Shown one piece after another: positions 22,715 to 34,739 of a DNA stretch of 64,000 nt. The notes under the pieces were generated by a model. It saw nothing but the letters and a program-made list of their open reading frames with translations. It was not told the DNA's origin and did no database searches. Within the stretch, counting starts at the first letter, position 1. Each line of letters begins with the position of its first letter. The DNA is from Glebionis coronaria (taxonomy: Eukaryota > Streptophyta > Magnoliopsida > Asterales > Asteraceae), in assembly GCA_025667525.1 (NCBI GenBank), contig CM046882.1, forward strand, positions 546,790,630 through 546,854,629, read 5' to 3'. A program made the translations under genes and the position numbers.

Positions 22715-24364
22715 ATGCAGTTACGTTCTTCTCGTCTTGTGATTGATTTTAATAGCCTTGAAAATATTCCTCGCAGAAATAGAAATCGTCAACAACGAAT
22801 AGTGGAACCCGAGCTTCCACCTATTGTTGTAGAGATGGCCGATAACCGAACAATGGAGGAATTACTCCGTGCACCCACCGAAGGGTATGGGGAAGCAATC
22901 GTTGTGCCGGCTATTTTGGCGGATCATTTTGAGATTAAGACGGGTCTTTTATCGCTCATTCGTGCCGACCAATTTCATGGCAATGAGACCGATAGCCCGC
23001 ATTCTCACATTCGGAATTTTCATCGAATTACCTCGACTCTCAAGTTTAGAGATGTGCCGAGTGACGTGATTAAGCTCATGCTTTTTCCGTACTCGCTCGA
23101 GGGTAATGCTAAGCTTTGGTATGAGAAAGAACCACCGGGTTCGATCTTAACATGGGATGATTTAGTGTCTAAGTTCATGAATTATTTCTTTCCACCATCT
23201 AAGACAACACACTTTAAGAACGAGATCACTAGATTTGAACAAAAAGTGCATGAATCGTTTGGGGTTGCATGGGAAAGATTTAAAGATTTGTTGAGACAAT
23301 GTCCACACCACGGTGTCTCGGAATAGCATCAAATAAATACTTTTTCTAATGGGCTTATTATGATTGAACAAGATTCTTTAAATGCCGCCGCGGGTGGTAA
23401 TCTTTTGAGAAAAACTCCGAGAGACGCGTGGAGAATAATTGAGGATAAGTCTAGAGCACAATATTCACGAAACACACCGGTTGTTTCTAATGTGAATTCA
23501 TTTAATATCGAGATTGCTAGATTGGACTCTAAGATTGACACGCTTTTGAATGAGTTTAGGAAGAATCCTCATGGATCGATTAATATGTTTAAGAATGTTT
23601 GTGTATCATGTGGTGGAGCACATCCTAATCATGCTTGTTTAACCACGGGGTTTGATCAAGCTAGTGCTTATGCCGCGACGGGAACTTATGGCTCCAACGG
23701 TCAAGTTCCTTGTCAAAATCATGTTGCTCCACTGGGTTTTTCACCGGTTCAAAATAGGTACAACAATGGAAACAATGGGAATAATTTTAACCGTGGTAAC
23801 CAAGGGAATTTTAATCAAGGAAATGGGTTTAATGCTAATCAAAACAATCAAGGTTTTCAAAGCAATAACCAAAATGATTTGTCAAGTTACATTAAGTCAA
23901 ATGAGGCAAATTTGAAGGCTTTACAAAATAACATTCAAGGGCAAATTAATACTTTGAGACTCGATTTTCAAAATACGATTAAAGCGCAAAATAACAAGAT
24001 TGAGCTTAATCAACAAAGGTTAGAACAAAGTCAAAATCGTATGCACCAAAGTTTGGAACAAAGTCAAAATAAATTGCTTTCGATGTTTGAGGGATTTATG
24101 TCTAAACCATCTACTTCTTCGGGTTGCTTACCTAGTAATACCATTCCAAACCCGAAGGGAGAGCTTAAGGCCATAACCATTTATGATGATTGTGACAATT
24201 TAGATGAGGTTGAAGTGATTGAGTTTAGTCCTCCACCTAAGGAAACTTTTCTAGAAGTCACTAAGGCTACTTTGAATGTGATTAGTACCTTGGTTTTCTT
24301 TGATTTCTTTCCTGAGAAGTATAAAGATCCGGGTCAATTCTTGATACCTTTGTGTTTTCAATGA
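22715..24364 (+). pseudogene. Athila-type Gag with one in-frame stop
   Basis: Frame 2 starts MQLRSSRLVIDFNSLENIPR and carries the retrotransposon Gag domain: IRNFHRITSTLKFRDV, LEGNAKLWYEKEP and FMNYFFPPSKT, about residues 80-190. A TAG at 23324-23326 stops it, but the same frame continues immediately with HQINTF and DSLNAAAGGNLLRKTP, the usual Athila sequence, and stays open to 24364. The zinc knuckle CVSCGGAHPNHAC (23600-23638) is CX2CX3HX4C. An Asn/Gln/Gly-rich stretch and a Gln-rich coiled-coil follow (about 23740-24080). Gag packages the RNA in the cytoplasm. The single stop could be recent or could be suppressed; I infer it is a mutation. The C-terminus meets the protease frame by a +1 shift. 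Confidence 0.88.
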
Positions 24365-24809
24365 GCTTGGGGTTTGCAAAGGCCTAGCCGATCTAGGAGC
24401 TAGCATTAACATAATGCCCCTAGCCCTTTGGAAGACCATTGATTATGCACCACTTAGTACCACTCGAATGATCATTGAGCTTGCTAATGGAACCACCACT
24501 CGACCGGTTGGTATAGCAGAAAATGTCATTATGAAAGTGGGAAATTTCTTGTACTTAGCCGATTTTGCTATAGTTGATTATGAGACCAATCCTCGTTTGT
24601 CTATTATTTTAGGACGACCATTTTTGTGCACGGCTCAAATTCAAGTTGATATGAAGAAAGAGGAAATTAAATTGTTTTATGGTGATAAAAGCATTGTTTT
24701 TAAACCGGAAAAGATTCCAATATTTGCTTCTAAGAAAGTTGAAAGTGTGAAACTTATTGAAACAATCAAAGTAACAAGAAAGCTCTTTTTGATAAAGGTG
24801 TTTTTCTAA
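24363..24809 (+). CDS. Aspartic protease of the Athila-like element
   Basis: Frame 3 reads ELGVCKGLADLGASINIMPL from just at the Gag stop. DLGAS is the retropepsin active site in the form typical of Athila and related gypsy elements. The fold continues to SIILGRPFLCTA (about 24598-24640), with the ILGRPFL flap/hydrophobic motif. No separate start is needed; it should be read as part of a Gag-protease polyprotein, and the one-base frame difference looks like a deletion near CAATGAG (24360-24366). The frame ends at 24809, but about 40 bases earlier the natural continuation moves to frame 2, where the acidic protein begins. Confidence 0.85.
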   Translation, partial: ELGVCKGLADLGASINIMPLALWKTIDYAPLSTTRMIIELANGTTTRPVGIAENVIMKVGNFLYLADFAIVDYETNPRLSIILGRPFLCTAQIQVDMKKEEIKLFYGDKSIVFKPEKIPIFASKKVESVKLIETIKVTRKLFLIKVFF

Positions 24810-26152
24810 TTTTGGAAACTCCATTTTGTGATAAAGGAAAGTTAAAGTCAAATGAAGAAGCTTGCTTTGTTGAAACATGTTGTAACCTTTCCTCATCTAC
24901 ACTCACTCCACACGAGGATGATAGTGCTAAGATTGAAAAACATGATGATTACTTAAGTGAGCCATTTGATGCTAGTGAGTTTGTTAATGAGAATTTTGAT
25001 CCCGAGAGTGATATTGCTTTAATTGAACAATCTTTGAAAATGGACTCATTTTCACTCTCTTCTAAGGATCATGTTGATGTTACTAAGGCACAATCTTCCA
25101 TTGAAGAGCCTTTGATTCCTAACTTCACACCGAGTGAGGTTAGTGACTATTCATGTGATAAGTTCATCGATGAACTATTTGCTATCATTGATCCACTTCC
25201 ACGGGGAAGTGAAGACGTTTCCGATCTCGAGATCGAGCGTGAATCTAATGTTTTACCTACCATTCTCGAGGAATTCACCGATGAATTTCCTTCTAATGAG
25301 AATGATGATCTTGTATCCGAGTGTGATACACTCGATACTTTGTCGGATATTTCTTGTGATGACAAGGATGATGACACTTTTGTGACCTACTCAAATCCTC
25401 TCTTTGAAGCTTCAATGAACAATAATCCATTGTTTCAAGAGGATTTTGAGAGCATCATACCTCTTACATCTCATAACCTTTGTGATGATGATCTTCTTAT
25501 GAAGGAGGTTGATGAGTTTCTTTATATAGACATTCCTTCGGAATTTGAGGAAGAGTCTAATGACGGTGATGACGATTCTTGGTTTGATCACCCGATTTAT
25601 GATGATGATAATGTTGACCCGGAGGGAGAAATTACTTTTGCTCCAATTATCCTTCCCACTCGCTTTGATCTTAATGTGCGGGTTTTTCATGCGACTCGTT
25701 TTGAGTACCATGACCCCTTTATTCACATTCCTAAGAGTGACAAGGTCAACAAAGTCATGCAAGTTGAAACCACTAGTGTTGAGACTTTTATACCACCTTT
25801 ACCATGTGCTTCATATGATTTAGGATTAGCATGGGGGGACGACACCGTGTTGTCTATTCCTTTCTCCACCGAGGACGAGGTATTCGACCCCGGAATCGTT
25901 GATTTGAGGAAATCTCGGCCTTTCACCGATGCAATAATTGAAATACTTTTTGGTGCGAGTTTATCTCGGGGAGCATGCTACATCCATACCATTAGTTGTG
26001 ACCACCATCTCTTTTTAGAGATTTGTGTTAGAGTTTTATCCTTTCGTTTGTCATCCGATAACGAGGATGTAATCTTTGACCCCGGCATCGCGCTTTATCA
26101 TGGATTTTATTCCATTATGCCGGTTTTCACCTCTTTCCCTAAGGACCAATGA
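24770..26152 (+). CDS. Acidic protein of unknown function, C-terminal to protease
   Basis: The first ATG of the open frame is 24812 (446 residues), but the frame is open upstream from about 24770 (NKKALFDKGVFLILETPF) and matches the reading lost by the protease frame. I infer it was the C-terminal part of one Gag-protease-X polyprotein. It is very rich in Asp and Glu with many Ser, has runs such as NDGDDDSW and YDDDNVDPEGE, and repeats a phrase of the type VFDPGI near the C-terminus. I see no membrane segment, zinc finger or catalytic motif. It occupies the place where reverse transcriptase would be expected. Its function is unknown. Confidence 0.75.
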   Translation, partial: SNKKALFDKGVFLILETPFCDKGKLKSNEEACFVETCCNLSSSTLTPHEDDSAKIEKHDDYLSEPFDASEFVNENFDPESDIALIEQSLKMDSFSLSSKDHVDVTKAQSSIEEPLIPNFTPSEVSDYSCDKFIDELFAIIDPLPRGSEDVSDLEIERESNVLPTILEEFTDEFPSNENDDLVSECDTLDTLSDISCDDKDDDTFVTYSNPLFEASMNNNPLFQEDFESIIPLTSHNLCDDDLLMKEVDEFLYIDIPSEFEEESNDGDDDSWFDHPIYDDDNVDPEGEITFAPIILPTRFDLNVRVFHATRFEYHDPFIHIPKSDKVNKVMQVETTSVETFIPPLPCASYDLGLAWGDDTVLSIPFSTEDEVFDPGIVDLRKSRPFTDAIIEILFGASLSRGACYIHTISCDHHLFLEICVRVLSFRLSSDNEDVIFDPGIALYHGFYSIMPVFTSFPKDQ

Positions 26153-28140
26153 ATGCGGGGATCGAGTCAAGCTCATGACTCGGTGAACAAAAACGAGGTG
26201 CCTTGTGGGGGAGTCCCATACATTCTATCTTCTATCTATTTTCTAATACTAATAAGGCTTGATCTTTCAAGCTCGTGCTCGTGTTTTGTTGTGTTGTGAT
26301 ATTAGGTATGACCCTATTATTTGAAGACTCTCGTGTTCGGTTTTTACCGGTCCACTTGATCTTCCATTCTTTGAATGCCAAAAAGGGGCACACTTTCTAT
26401 CCCTTGATTTTTATCGACTAACGTTTTATCTTGAGGCATAATTTATAAACGGCTTATAGATTTGCGTGCTCTTTCCATGCTAGGATTTTGCATTAGACTC
26501 TTCGTGTTTTAGCAAGGGGGTGTTACTTTGAGCTAAGAAACATTGAGTATAATGTTTGGTTTTATCATGGGGGAGTCAATCGATATAATCGCTTGCAATT
26601 GCTTTTGTCTTGTCTAAACGTATTGTTTTTCTCATTTTTCAATAAAATTTTAAATTTTTAGTGTTATTTTTAAGTTTTAATGAATAAAATAAGTGCTTTT
26701 GACATGAATGTAGGCTTTCCGTTGGTGAAAATAAGAATAGTTTTTGACTCGACTCGGTTTTTAACCTTAGCTTTTCCTTAACGTATTTGAATTAAGTTTT
26801 GCTAGGCTTTTATATAGGGAGCTTTAAAACGCGAAAGTCTTAATTCGTACGAGTTAAGAACAAGAACCTTTCGCAAGTTCCTATAATTGATCCTAGAAAG
26901 TTGTTTATCAAGGGAACTTTAAAACGCAAATTCTAAAACTTGAAAAAGTATAAGAAGATGCAAGATCCTATAGATGATTTGAAAACCCAAAACTTTGATT
27001 TAATAGGCTAAGTATCCATTGATTTCACATCTTTTGGAATTTTACAATATGGAGAACAAGAGATGATAGAGTTCAATCATAAGTTTCTAAGGTTAAATTC
27101 TTCTTTGTGCAAGTATTTTTGTGTTTGATTTAATCTCCTCGTACTTACTTTCCTCACTTGAATAATAATTACTTAATAAATGAAGTTTTTAGCGGTTTAG
27201 GCTTGATATCTTAACTCGTAACTCCTTCTTTTTCTTCCCTTGTAATTAAAGTGAGAACACATTAAGGGTGTCAGCGTCATGGACTTTTGATCATGGGATT
27301 GCGGAAATTTGGCTTACTATAAATATCATAATAATAAAGAAGAATAAATAAAAACATGTTCTCTAGGAGCCTTCGGGTGGGAGTCATGTAGCACTAACCT
27401 TGTCATTAGAGCCTTAGGGTGTATGTCAAGGGGCGTGTTGAATAAAAATTGCTTCATCATTATGATCCGTAAGGTGAGATGGTGAAGTCAATTCCCTTAT
27501 TTTTGTCCAAGGAGCCTTAGGGTGTGGATTTTAAATAAGGAGCACAATTGCAGCTTAAAGAGCCAAAAGGTGTTATGATGTAGTTGTTTCTAACTCCATT
27601 AATAAGGTCAAAATTGACTTTGGAGGTTTTATTGTTGCTTTTAAGTAGCCATATTAGCCAAATTTCGGGTCCGGGATTTATCCCTAAATCGTGTTAAGTT
27701 ATCCTTGATGTGGGATTTCTTTAGTGACAACGGTTTTTGAAGTCAAGGTTAGGTTTTGAGTGTTGAGTTTACACCATTCTTGCCTTCATTTTTGGACTAA
27801 TAAATATCAAAATAAAGTCAAATGAGCCTTTGGGTGAATGACAAATAAAATCTAGAGATATAATTAGGAATAATAGGAAATTGAGTTTAACACAAATTAC
27901 TTGTATGAGTTGGTTTAATTTTGGGGGCTTATGATTGACAATGATTTTGTTTTTGCTCTTGGCATGGAAAAGTGAAAAGTCGGGGACGATGAATCTATTT
28001 GAGTTTTATGATCCTTAAAGTTATTTTTCAATAATGAAAGCAATACATTATGTCTTTACAAAATAAAAAGTCAAAAGTTGAATAATGGTGTAGTTAATGT
28101 TTTATTTTATCATTGCGTGAGGACACGACAATTGTTTAGC
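26153..28140 (+). other. Non-coding 3' interior of the Athila-like element
   Basis: About 2 kb with no open frame of note and no polymerase or integrase motif. Phrases such as GAGCCTTAGGGTG and GAGCCTTCGGGTG recur (27367-27830). It ends at the purine tract AAGGGGGAG (28141-28149), the second-strand primer just before the 3' LTR. Confidence 0.75.
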
Positions 28141-28151
28141 AAGGGGGAGTT

Positions 28152-31100
28152 TGATATGAGCTTAAATACTCATATCAATTGTAGCTTAAAACAAATGAAT
28201 AAGTGCATAATATGTATCAATTTTGCCTTGTATATGCTTGTTTCTTGTTTTTATGTGTGTAGGTACCAAGATCGCGAAAACCGGCGAAACCGGCACGAGT
28301 TTGAAGAAAAAGATCAAAGAAGCCAAAATCGAGCTTGACTTTAGCGGATTTCATCATTTATCAAGTTTATGGGCCTAGTGGGTCCCACAATTGGGTAAAT
28401 GGGCTCAAAAGCCCATTTAAGTTTCAAGATAATGTTATAAGGTGTTTGAAAATTCAAAAGGCCCAAGATAAAGCCTAAATTTGCTAGTAACGGATGGAAG
28501 TAATGTAACTTGGGCCAAAAGCCCAATGTTCTCAAAAATGTAAACGAATGGAATAAGTTATGGGCTTTAGGGTTACATGCATTTGGTGAAATTATATTTA
28601 ACACACGTTTTCAGTCAAACGTGTATAAACGTTCCATTCACACAAATAAATCAAACGATTATTCCTCACCCACTCATGTTTACCAAACGTCACCTACACA
28701 CAATAAATAAATAAAAAACTGATCCTTACCCACTCACTTATCCACTCACACAATTTTCCATCACACATTAATAAAATCGATACTATCTATGTGTATCTTC
28801 TTTCTTCTATCTTCCCCAAAGAATAAATAACCAGTAACTTTAAGTTACTGTTCCCAAACCCTAAATCCAATAAATAGTTTAATTAATAAAGGGCTTTTCA
28901 TCACACATGAAATTCAAGTGTGTGGGAAATAAATCCCCATGGTTTAAGGAAGAGAAGATGGGCAGAGATGAGGCTACGTGGCAACAAATAATTGGGTGAA
29001 ACACATCATTTTCCCCATCCTCCAATCAGAAGGCTTAAAAGAAACACAACTAGCACACACGGATGCCACGTTGGCAATCCGTGTGCTAGATGTGTTCTCT
29101 CAACCGTATGATCAACAAAGAGAGAGGAAATGAAGATCCAAGGGCTGAAAAGAAGATGGAATATGCTCAAGAATATCCGAATATTCTTCCTCAGCAAAGC
29201 CCTGGGATGGCTATAAAAACCCTCATTTTCTCTTGTAATTTTCATCCTTTTCTTTACTTTAAAGTTATTATGTAGAAATAGTTCTAGGATTAATCTTGTA
29301 TTTCTTTTTATCAAGTCTTGTAATATTTCTGGAAAATTAATGAAAGTTCAGTCGTTTTATTTTAATTCGTGTATCGTTTTTATTGTTTAAAGTGATATAC
29401 AAATTATTTCTATTTACTGTTTCACCATAATAATGTTTGGGATGTTAAATATAAGCTAATAAATAGCTTAAATTTAATATTAGAAGTAAAGTTCTGGATT
29501 AATATTTATCCCTACTGGATAAATAATTCAATAAAAAGGCTGTTGATATGATGGTTCGAATGATGATTATTGGTGGTTCGAATGGTGGTATTATTGGTGA
29601 CTTAGTTTCGGGATCATAAGGAAGCTCAGCGCTTTCCTTCGTCTCAAAGGAAATCTCCAAAAGGTGTTTATTTCTTTATTTTACATTTAATTAGATTAAA
29701 CTTTGTTTAAGTGTTAATATGTTTTAGATGTTTGAGTAGTTCGTGAGTACTTGTTTTCTGCTTGATTTATGTTACTTCTAGACTGATTTTATGAATATGA
29801 TAATGATTGATCGAGGTTGAATTTGTTTAGGATTTTTTAGATTTAACTATTTTGGCATGAAAGAATTTGGCTGCTATGATGTATGTTGATTCTGATAGAT
29901 GAGTCTGCTAAACTCTGTGAAAGAGCTTTTGATTAACTTGTTTGCTTATCTTCATTTTATATTCACTAATATGATAAACTTTAGCTTATGATTGAGAATA
30001 AGTAGTCTTCTGTTCTTTTTAATTGATGAATAATTATCTGGATTAAAGTTGAAGTTTACTTTAACTGGATATGTAGTTTGTTAGATAATCTGAGTTTAAA
30101 TCTGATACAAATCTTTGCTTGAACTGATCTTACTGATAAATGCATTTATCTTGTTAAATTGTTGGTTTGAGAATCCTATAGTCTTCTTTTAGCTGTATTT
30201 AATTGATGCATATTTGTAGAATTGCAGATTTTTGTTAAGAATTTATAGAACTGCTTGTTTTGGGAATTACTTTAACTGCTTAAGCAGTTTTGGTTATTTT
30301 AGTTGCTGGTATTTAACTTGAATAGCTAAATTTTAGCTGTTGGTATTTCGTTTTTGATTTTGCTGATTCGTTTTGCTATATCTTATGCTGAATTTTGTTA
30401 ATATCAGATTTAACTGATCTGATATCTTATTATAATTGTTCTTTTAAGCTGTTAATTATAGCAGCAGTCCACAAGTCACCTCCTGTGACTCCAAACAACT
30501 TACTGTTAAAAAAAAATAATTAATCTAAAAATATGTCTCCATCAGGACTCGAACTGAGCTACTTGTGTTTTTGATTTTATTACACGTTATTTAATTAATA
30601 TACTAAAGTTTAATCTTTGCAGATTTTATTTAGTTACATTTTTTTACTTTAATTCCGTTTAAATAGTTTTAAACTTAGTTTTTATTAAAGTAAATTTTTA
30701 GCTTCTAAAAATAATGTTAGATTCAAAATAATATAAAAACGAAATATAAAAAAAATGTTTTTATCAATTTCAAAAGTTTAAATAGTTTTCTATTAATGAG
30801 ATTTTAATTATTTTAGAGTTTAAATAAAATATAGTTTTAAAAAGATTAGGTTAAAAAGTAATTTTTAATAAAGTAATTAGTTTAAAAAAGTTAATTATAT
30901 TTTTAAATAGTTTAAAAGTTATTTTTATTAAATAGAATTATTTTTTATAGATTATTAAATAGTTTAAATTTTAAATAGATTTAATTTTAAGTAATTGTAT
31001 TAGATTAAATAATAGCGGAGTTTACGATTCATGCACTTTAGGTTAATTTTTAATAGTTTAAAATTGGTAGAATTAATTTCTAGTTTAAAAACCGAAAACC

Positions 31101-31295
31101 AATTCAAGTCGATTGTCCAAATAAAAACAAAACGTCTCAAATTCACTCGATCTTCGTGTACAACGAACTTGGTTCATCACGTGTTTAATTGAATTCGTCA
31201 TTGGTAATATTAGTCTATTACTTTTTCCTAAAGGTAATTTTCTAATTTACCCTATAACGTATCAAATTATCACTATACATATCCCGATCACATCA
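28152..31295 (+). repeat. 3' LTR of the Athila-like element
   Basis: A 3144-bp repeat, TGATATGAG...CACATCA, matching 18847-22039 with few substitutions seen by eye. It has small deletions near 30340 and 30550, the latter removing most of the tRNA-like segment. It is followed by TCGGC, the right target duplication. Confidence 0.93.
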
Positions 31296-33590
31296 TCGGC
31301 GTAGAGTGATTTTGTTTGGCCCCGATTGATGATTTTATTTGACTTATAAGAAGATGATTTGGGATACATTTGTGGGGTTCTACAAGGTATGCTTATTGTA
31401 TCCTTTTAATGTATCTTTTGGCTTATTTTTAAGCATTATTCTAGATCTCAAATCTTTTGGGTTGTTATGGCTGATTTGGGGTACATTTGTCGGGTTCTAC
31501 AAGGTATGGCTGATTTGGGTTGTTATGGTTGTTTGTTCCAGTTTATTTCTTTTCATAAGCTAATTTTTTTTGGATTTTTTAAAAAGTTTTGGGATTATAT
31601 ATGGTTTTTATGATATAAAAAGGTTATATAAGCCGAAAGGCTTTGAAATAAGTTAGAAAAATAAGCTTTTGAGATATAAGCCGAGGACCAAGTAAGCCGT
31701 AAGAGCAAATGTTTTTGGCTTATGTTCAATCAGCTCCATATAGTATTTTGGGTTGTTATGGTGTTTTTGAAACATATCGTTGCCCCATCGTTTGATGGGT
31801 TAGCGACGAACGATTTATGGTGACCCGGCTGTTTTTCAGCAGGACCGTTGCCCCCAATCCTCGGTGGGTTGGTGACGGTCGGCGTAGAGTGATTTTGTTT
31901 GGCCCCGATTGATGATGATTGATGATTTTATTTGACTTATAAGAAGATGATTTAGGATACATTTGTGGGGTTCTACAAGGTATGCTTATTGTATCCTTTT
32001 AATGTATATTTTGGCTTATTTTTAAGCATTATTCTGGATCTCGAATCTTTTGGGTTGTTATGGCTGATTTGGGGTACATTTGTCGGGTTCTACAAGGTAT
32101 GGCTGATTTGGGTTTTTATGGCTGTTTGTTCTGGTTTATTTCTTTTCATAAGCTATTTGTTTTTGGATTTTTTAAAAAGTTTTGGGATTATATAAGGTTT
32201 TTATGATATAAAAAGGTTATATAAGCCGAAAGGCTTTGAAATAAGTTAGAAAAATAAGCTTTTGAGATATAAGCCGAGGACCAAGTAAGCCGTAAGAGCA
32301 AATGTTTTTGGCTTATGTTCAATCAGCTCCATATAGTATTTTGGGTTGTTATGGTGTTTTTGAAACAGATCGTTGCCCCCATCGTTTAATGGGTTGGCGA
32401 CGAACGATTTATGGTGACGAAGGCTGTTTTTCAGCAGGACCGTTGCCCCCAATCCTCAGTGGGTTGGTGACGGTCGGCGTAGAGTGATTTTCTTTGGCCC
32501 CGAATGATGATGATTGATGATTTTATTTGACTTATAAGAAGATGATTTGGGATACATTTGAGGGGTTCTACAAGGTATGCTTATTGTATCCTTTTAATGT
32601 ATATTTTGGCTTATTTTTAAGCATTATCCTGGATCTCGAATCTTTTGGGTTGTTATGGCTGATTTGGGGTACATTTGTCGGGTTCTACAAGGTATGGCTG
32701 ATTTGGGTTGTTATGGCTGTTTGTTCCGGTTTATTTCTTTTCATAACCTAATTTTTTTGGATTTTTTAAAAAGTTTTGGGATTATATAAGGTTTTTATGA
32801 TATAAAAAGGTTATATAAGCCGAAAGGCTTTGAAATAAGTTAGAAAAATAAGCTTTTGAGATATAAGCCGAGGACCAAGTAAGCCGTAACAGCAAATGTT
32901 TTTGGCTTATGTTCAATCAACTCCATATAGTATTTTGGGTTGTTATGGTGTTTTTGAAACAGATCGTTGCCCCCATCGTTTAATGGGTTGGCGACAAACG
33001 ATTTATGGTGACACCGGCTGTTTTTCAGCAGGACCGTTGCCCCCAATCCTCGGTGGGTTGGTGACGGTCGGCGTAGAGTGATTTTCTTTGGCCCCGATTG
33101 ATGATGATTGATGATTTTATTTGACTTATAAGAAGATGATTTGGGATACATTTGTGGGGTTCTACAAGGTATGCTTATTGTATCCTTTTAATGTATCTTT
33201 TGGCTTATTTTTAAGCATTATTCTGGATCTCGAATATTTTGGGTTGTTATGGCTGATTTGGGGTACATTTGTCGGGTTCTACAAGGTATGCTTACTGTAT
33301 CCTTTTAATGTATCTTTTGGCTTATTTTTAACCATTATTCTGGATCTCGAATATTTTGGGTTGTTATGGTGTTTTTGAAACAGATCGTTGCCCCCCATCG
33401 TTTAATGGGTTGTCGACGATCGATTTATGGTGACAACGGCTGTTTTTTGGCAGGACCATTGCCCCCAATCCTCGATGGGTTGGTGACGGTCGGCGTCGAG
33501 TGATTTTGTTTGGCCCCGATTGATGATTTTATTTGACTTATAAGAAGCTGATTTGGGATACATTTGTGGGGTTCTACAAGGTATGCTTAT
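31296..33590 (+). repeat. Right part of the tandem array (about 594-bp units)
   Basis: TCGGCGTAGAGTG (or a close variant) starts at 31296, 31879, 32474, 33068 and 33490. The full unit is 594-595 bp; the last is shortened to 422 bp. Compared with the 263-bp units on the left, these carry an extra ~330 bp from TGTGGGGTTCTACAAGG to AAGCCGTAAGAGC. A plus-strand frame of 74-85 codons (for example 31339-31563) recurs in the units, but it is hydrophobic and of no known family. Confidence 0.9.
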
Positions 33591-34580
33591 TTTATAGTTC
33601 CCTTCCTGGTCTGGGTTAGGGTTGCATATTGTATATACGCCTATGGTTGGACGCATTGATGAGTAATTACCTTAACTTATGGTACCCTTTCGAATATTTC
33701 ATTCTTAGATAGTGAAATGGTGCAGTTAGGTTGCGCGCCAAGTAAGAAATAAAAGTGTAAAAGTAGTAAAGACAAGTGCCTTCTGCTTCGGCAGTAAGCC
33801 TCGAAAGAAACGGTTGCTTTATGGACACTGCTCCTATGGATGGATTTTGTTGTTGGAATGTGCACTTATTTAGGCTGTGATGACCTTGAACGACCCGGGT
33901 AAAACTCGAGATTGCACGTATCTTGGCGGGGCAACCTCTTGGGGTTGCAGCAATGGCGTGTGTATCCGGTTTTCCCTCTAAGGTGCCATATCTGAGCCTA
34001 CCACGGTTTTCCCTCAATGGGTTTACTTTGGCTATTGAGCATGATTTTGTTCCATGTTCACCATCCTCACAGGTAACAAACATCCTATTATTTGCTACTT
34101 CTTGAACAAGAGAAGTGGTCAGAAGAAAGATAGGTATTGAAAACCTCAAGTAATCAATTTCATATAGCCCGTACATATTCTAGATACAACAACCAACACG
34201 TATGTATTTCGTCCCAAAATTTTATTATTAATTTTTTCAACAAATACGTTTGTTTGAAGCGTATGTGATATACGGTTTTTTGTTTCTTATTTGAAATGAA
34301 GTAGGTTACGTGTTTGTGTGTGTGCAAAATCTTAAACTACATTATACTTGGTGCATGCAAGTCGACTAGGACTGCTGATTCCAGTGGTTGGATTTGCTGG
34401 TTCTACTGAAAGGAAATGCGATGCGACTCACGGACAAGAGGAGATAGTGGTTGGATTTGCTTGATGATCTGTATTTGGCAGACTATCATTAAAGTATTAT
34501 GAAAGCTTGCTGTAGAAAGAAACATTCTGATTCATATTGAAAAGAAAATGCGCAAGTCCTGGTAAGTTTGAACATTTGAT
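33591..34580 (+). repeat. Mosaic module copy 1
   Basis: Contains GTAAGAAATAAAAGTG, CTGCTTCGGCAGTAAGCC and TATCTTGGCGGGGCAACC, then a CACAG|GTAACA junction (about 34075) that resembles a splice donor. It shares nearly all of this with 35455-36330. A 60-codon plus frame (33923-34105) begins MAGQPLGVAAMACVSGF, and the opposite strand is open for 169 codons. Both are preserved among copies because the DNA is duplicated, so I do not assign a product. Copy 1 lacks 97 bp present in copy 3. Confidence 0.7.
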
Positions 34581-34739
34581 AAATTATTCTTGAATTGAAC
34601 TTGAGAAAGATACTATAAAACAGATCAAATCTAGACGCATTAGACAAAAGAAAAGAAACTGAAAAGATACATTAAAAGGATACAATAAGAAAAGAAACTG
34701 AAAGATACTATAAAACAGATCAAATCTAGACCTACTGAT

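Larger units (their letters stand above)
18847..31295 (+). mobile_element. 12.4-kb Athila-like LTR element lacking RT and integrase
   Basis: Two LTRs of 3193 and 3144 bp are nearly identical by eye. Flanks show a perfect 5-bp target duplication TCGGC (18842-18846 and 31296-31300), and the interrupted tandem repeat resumes on the other side. The primer site is the Athila-type TGGCGCCGCTGCCGGGGA, and a purine tract AAGGGGGAG precedes the 3' LTR. The 6.1-kb interior encodes Gag, an aspartic protease and an acidic protein, then 2 kb without a gene. No reverse transcriptase, RNase H or integrase motif is present in any frame I read, so the element would need enzymes from a relative, like the TR-GAG or LARD classes. 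Confidence 0.93.

Noticed and set aside
33667..34176. 169-codon minus frame across module copy 1
   Set aside because: Opposite to an equally preserved plus frame, and interrupted differently in copies 2 and 3; no family recognised.
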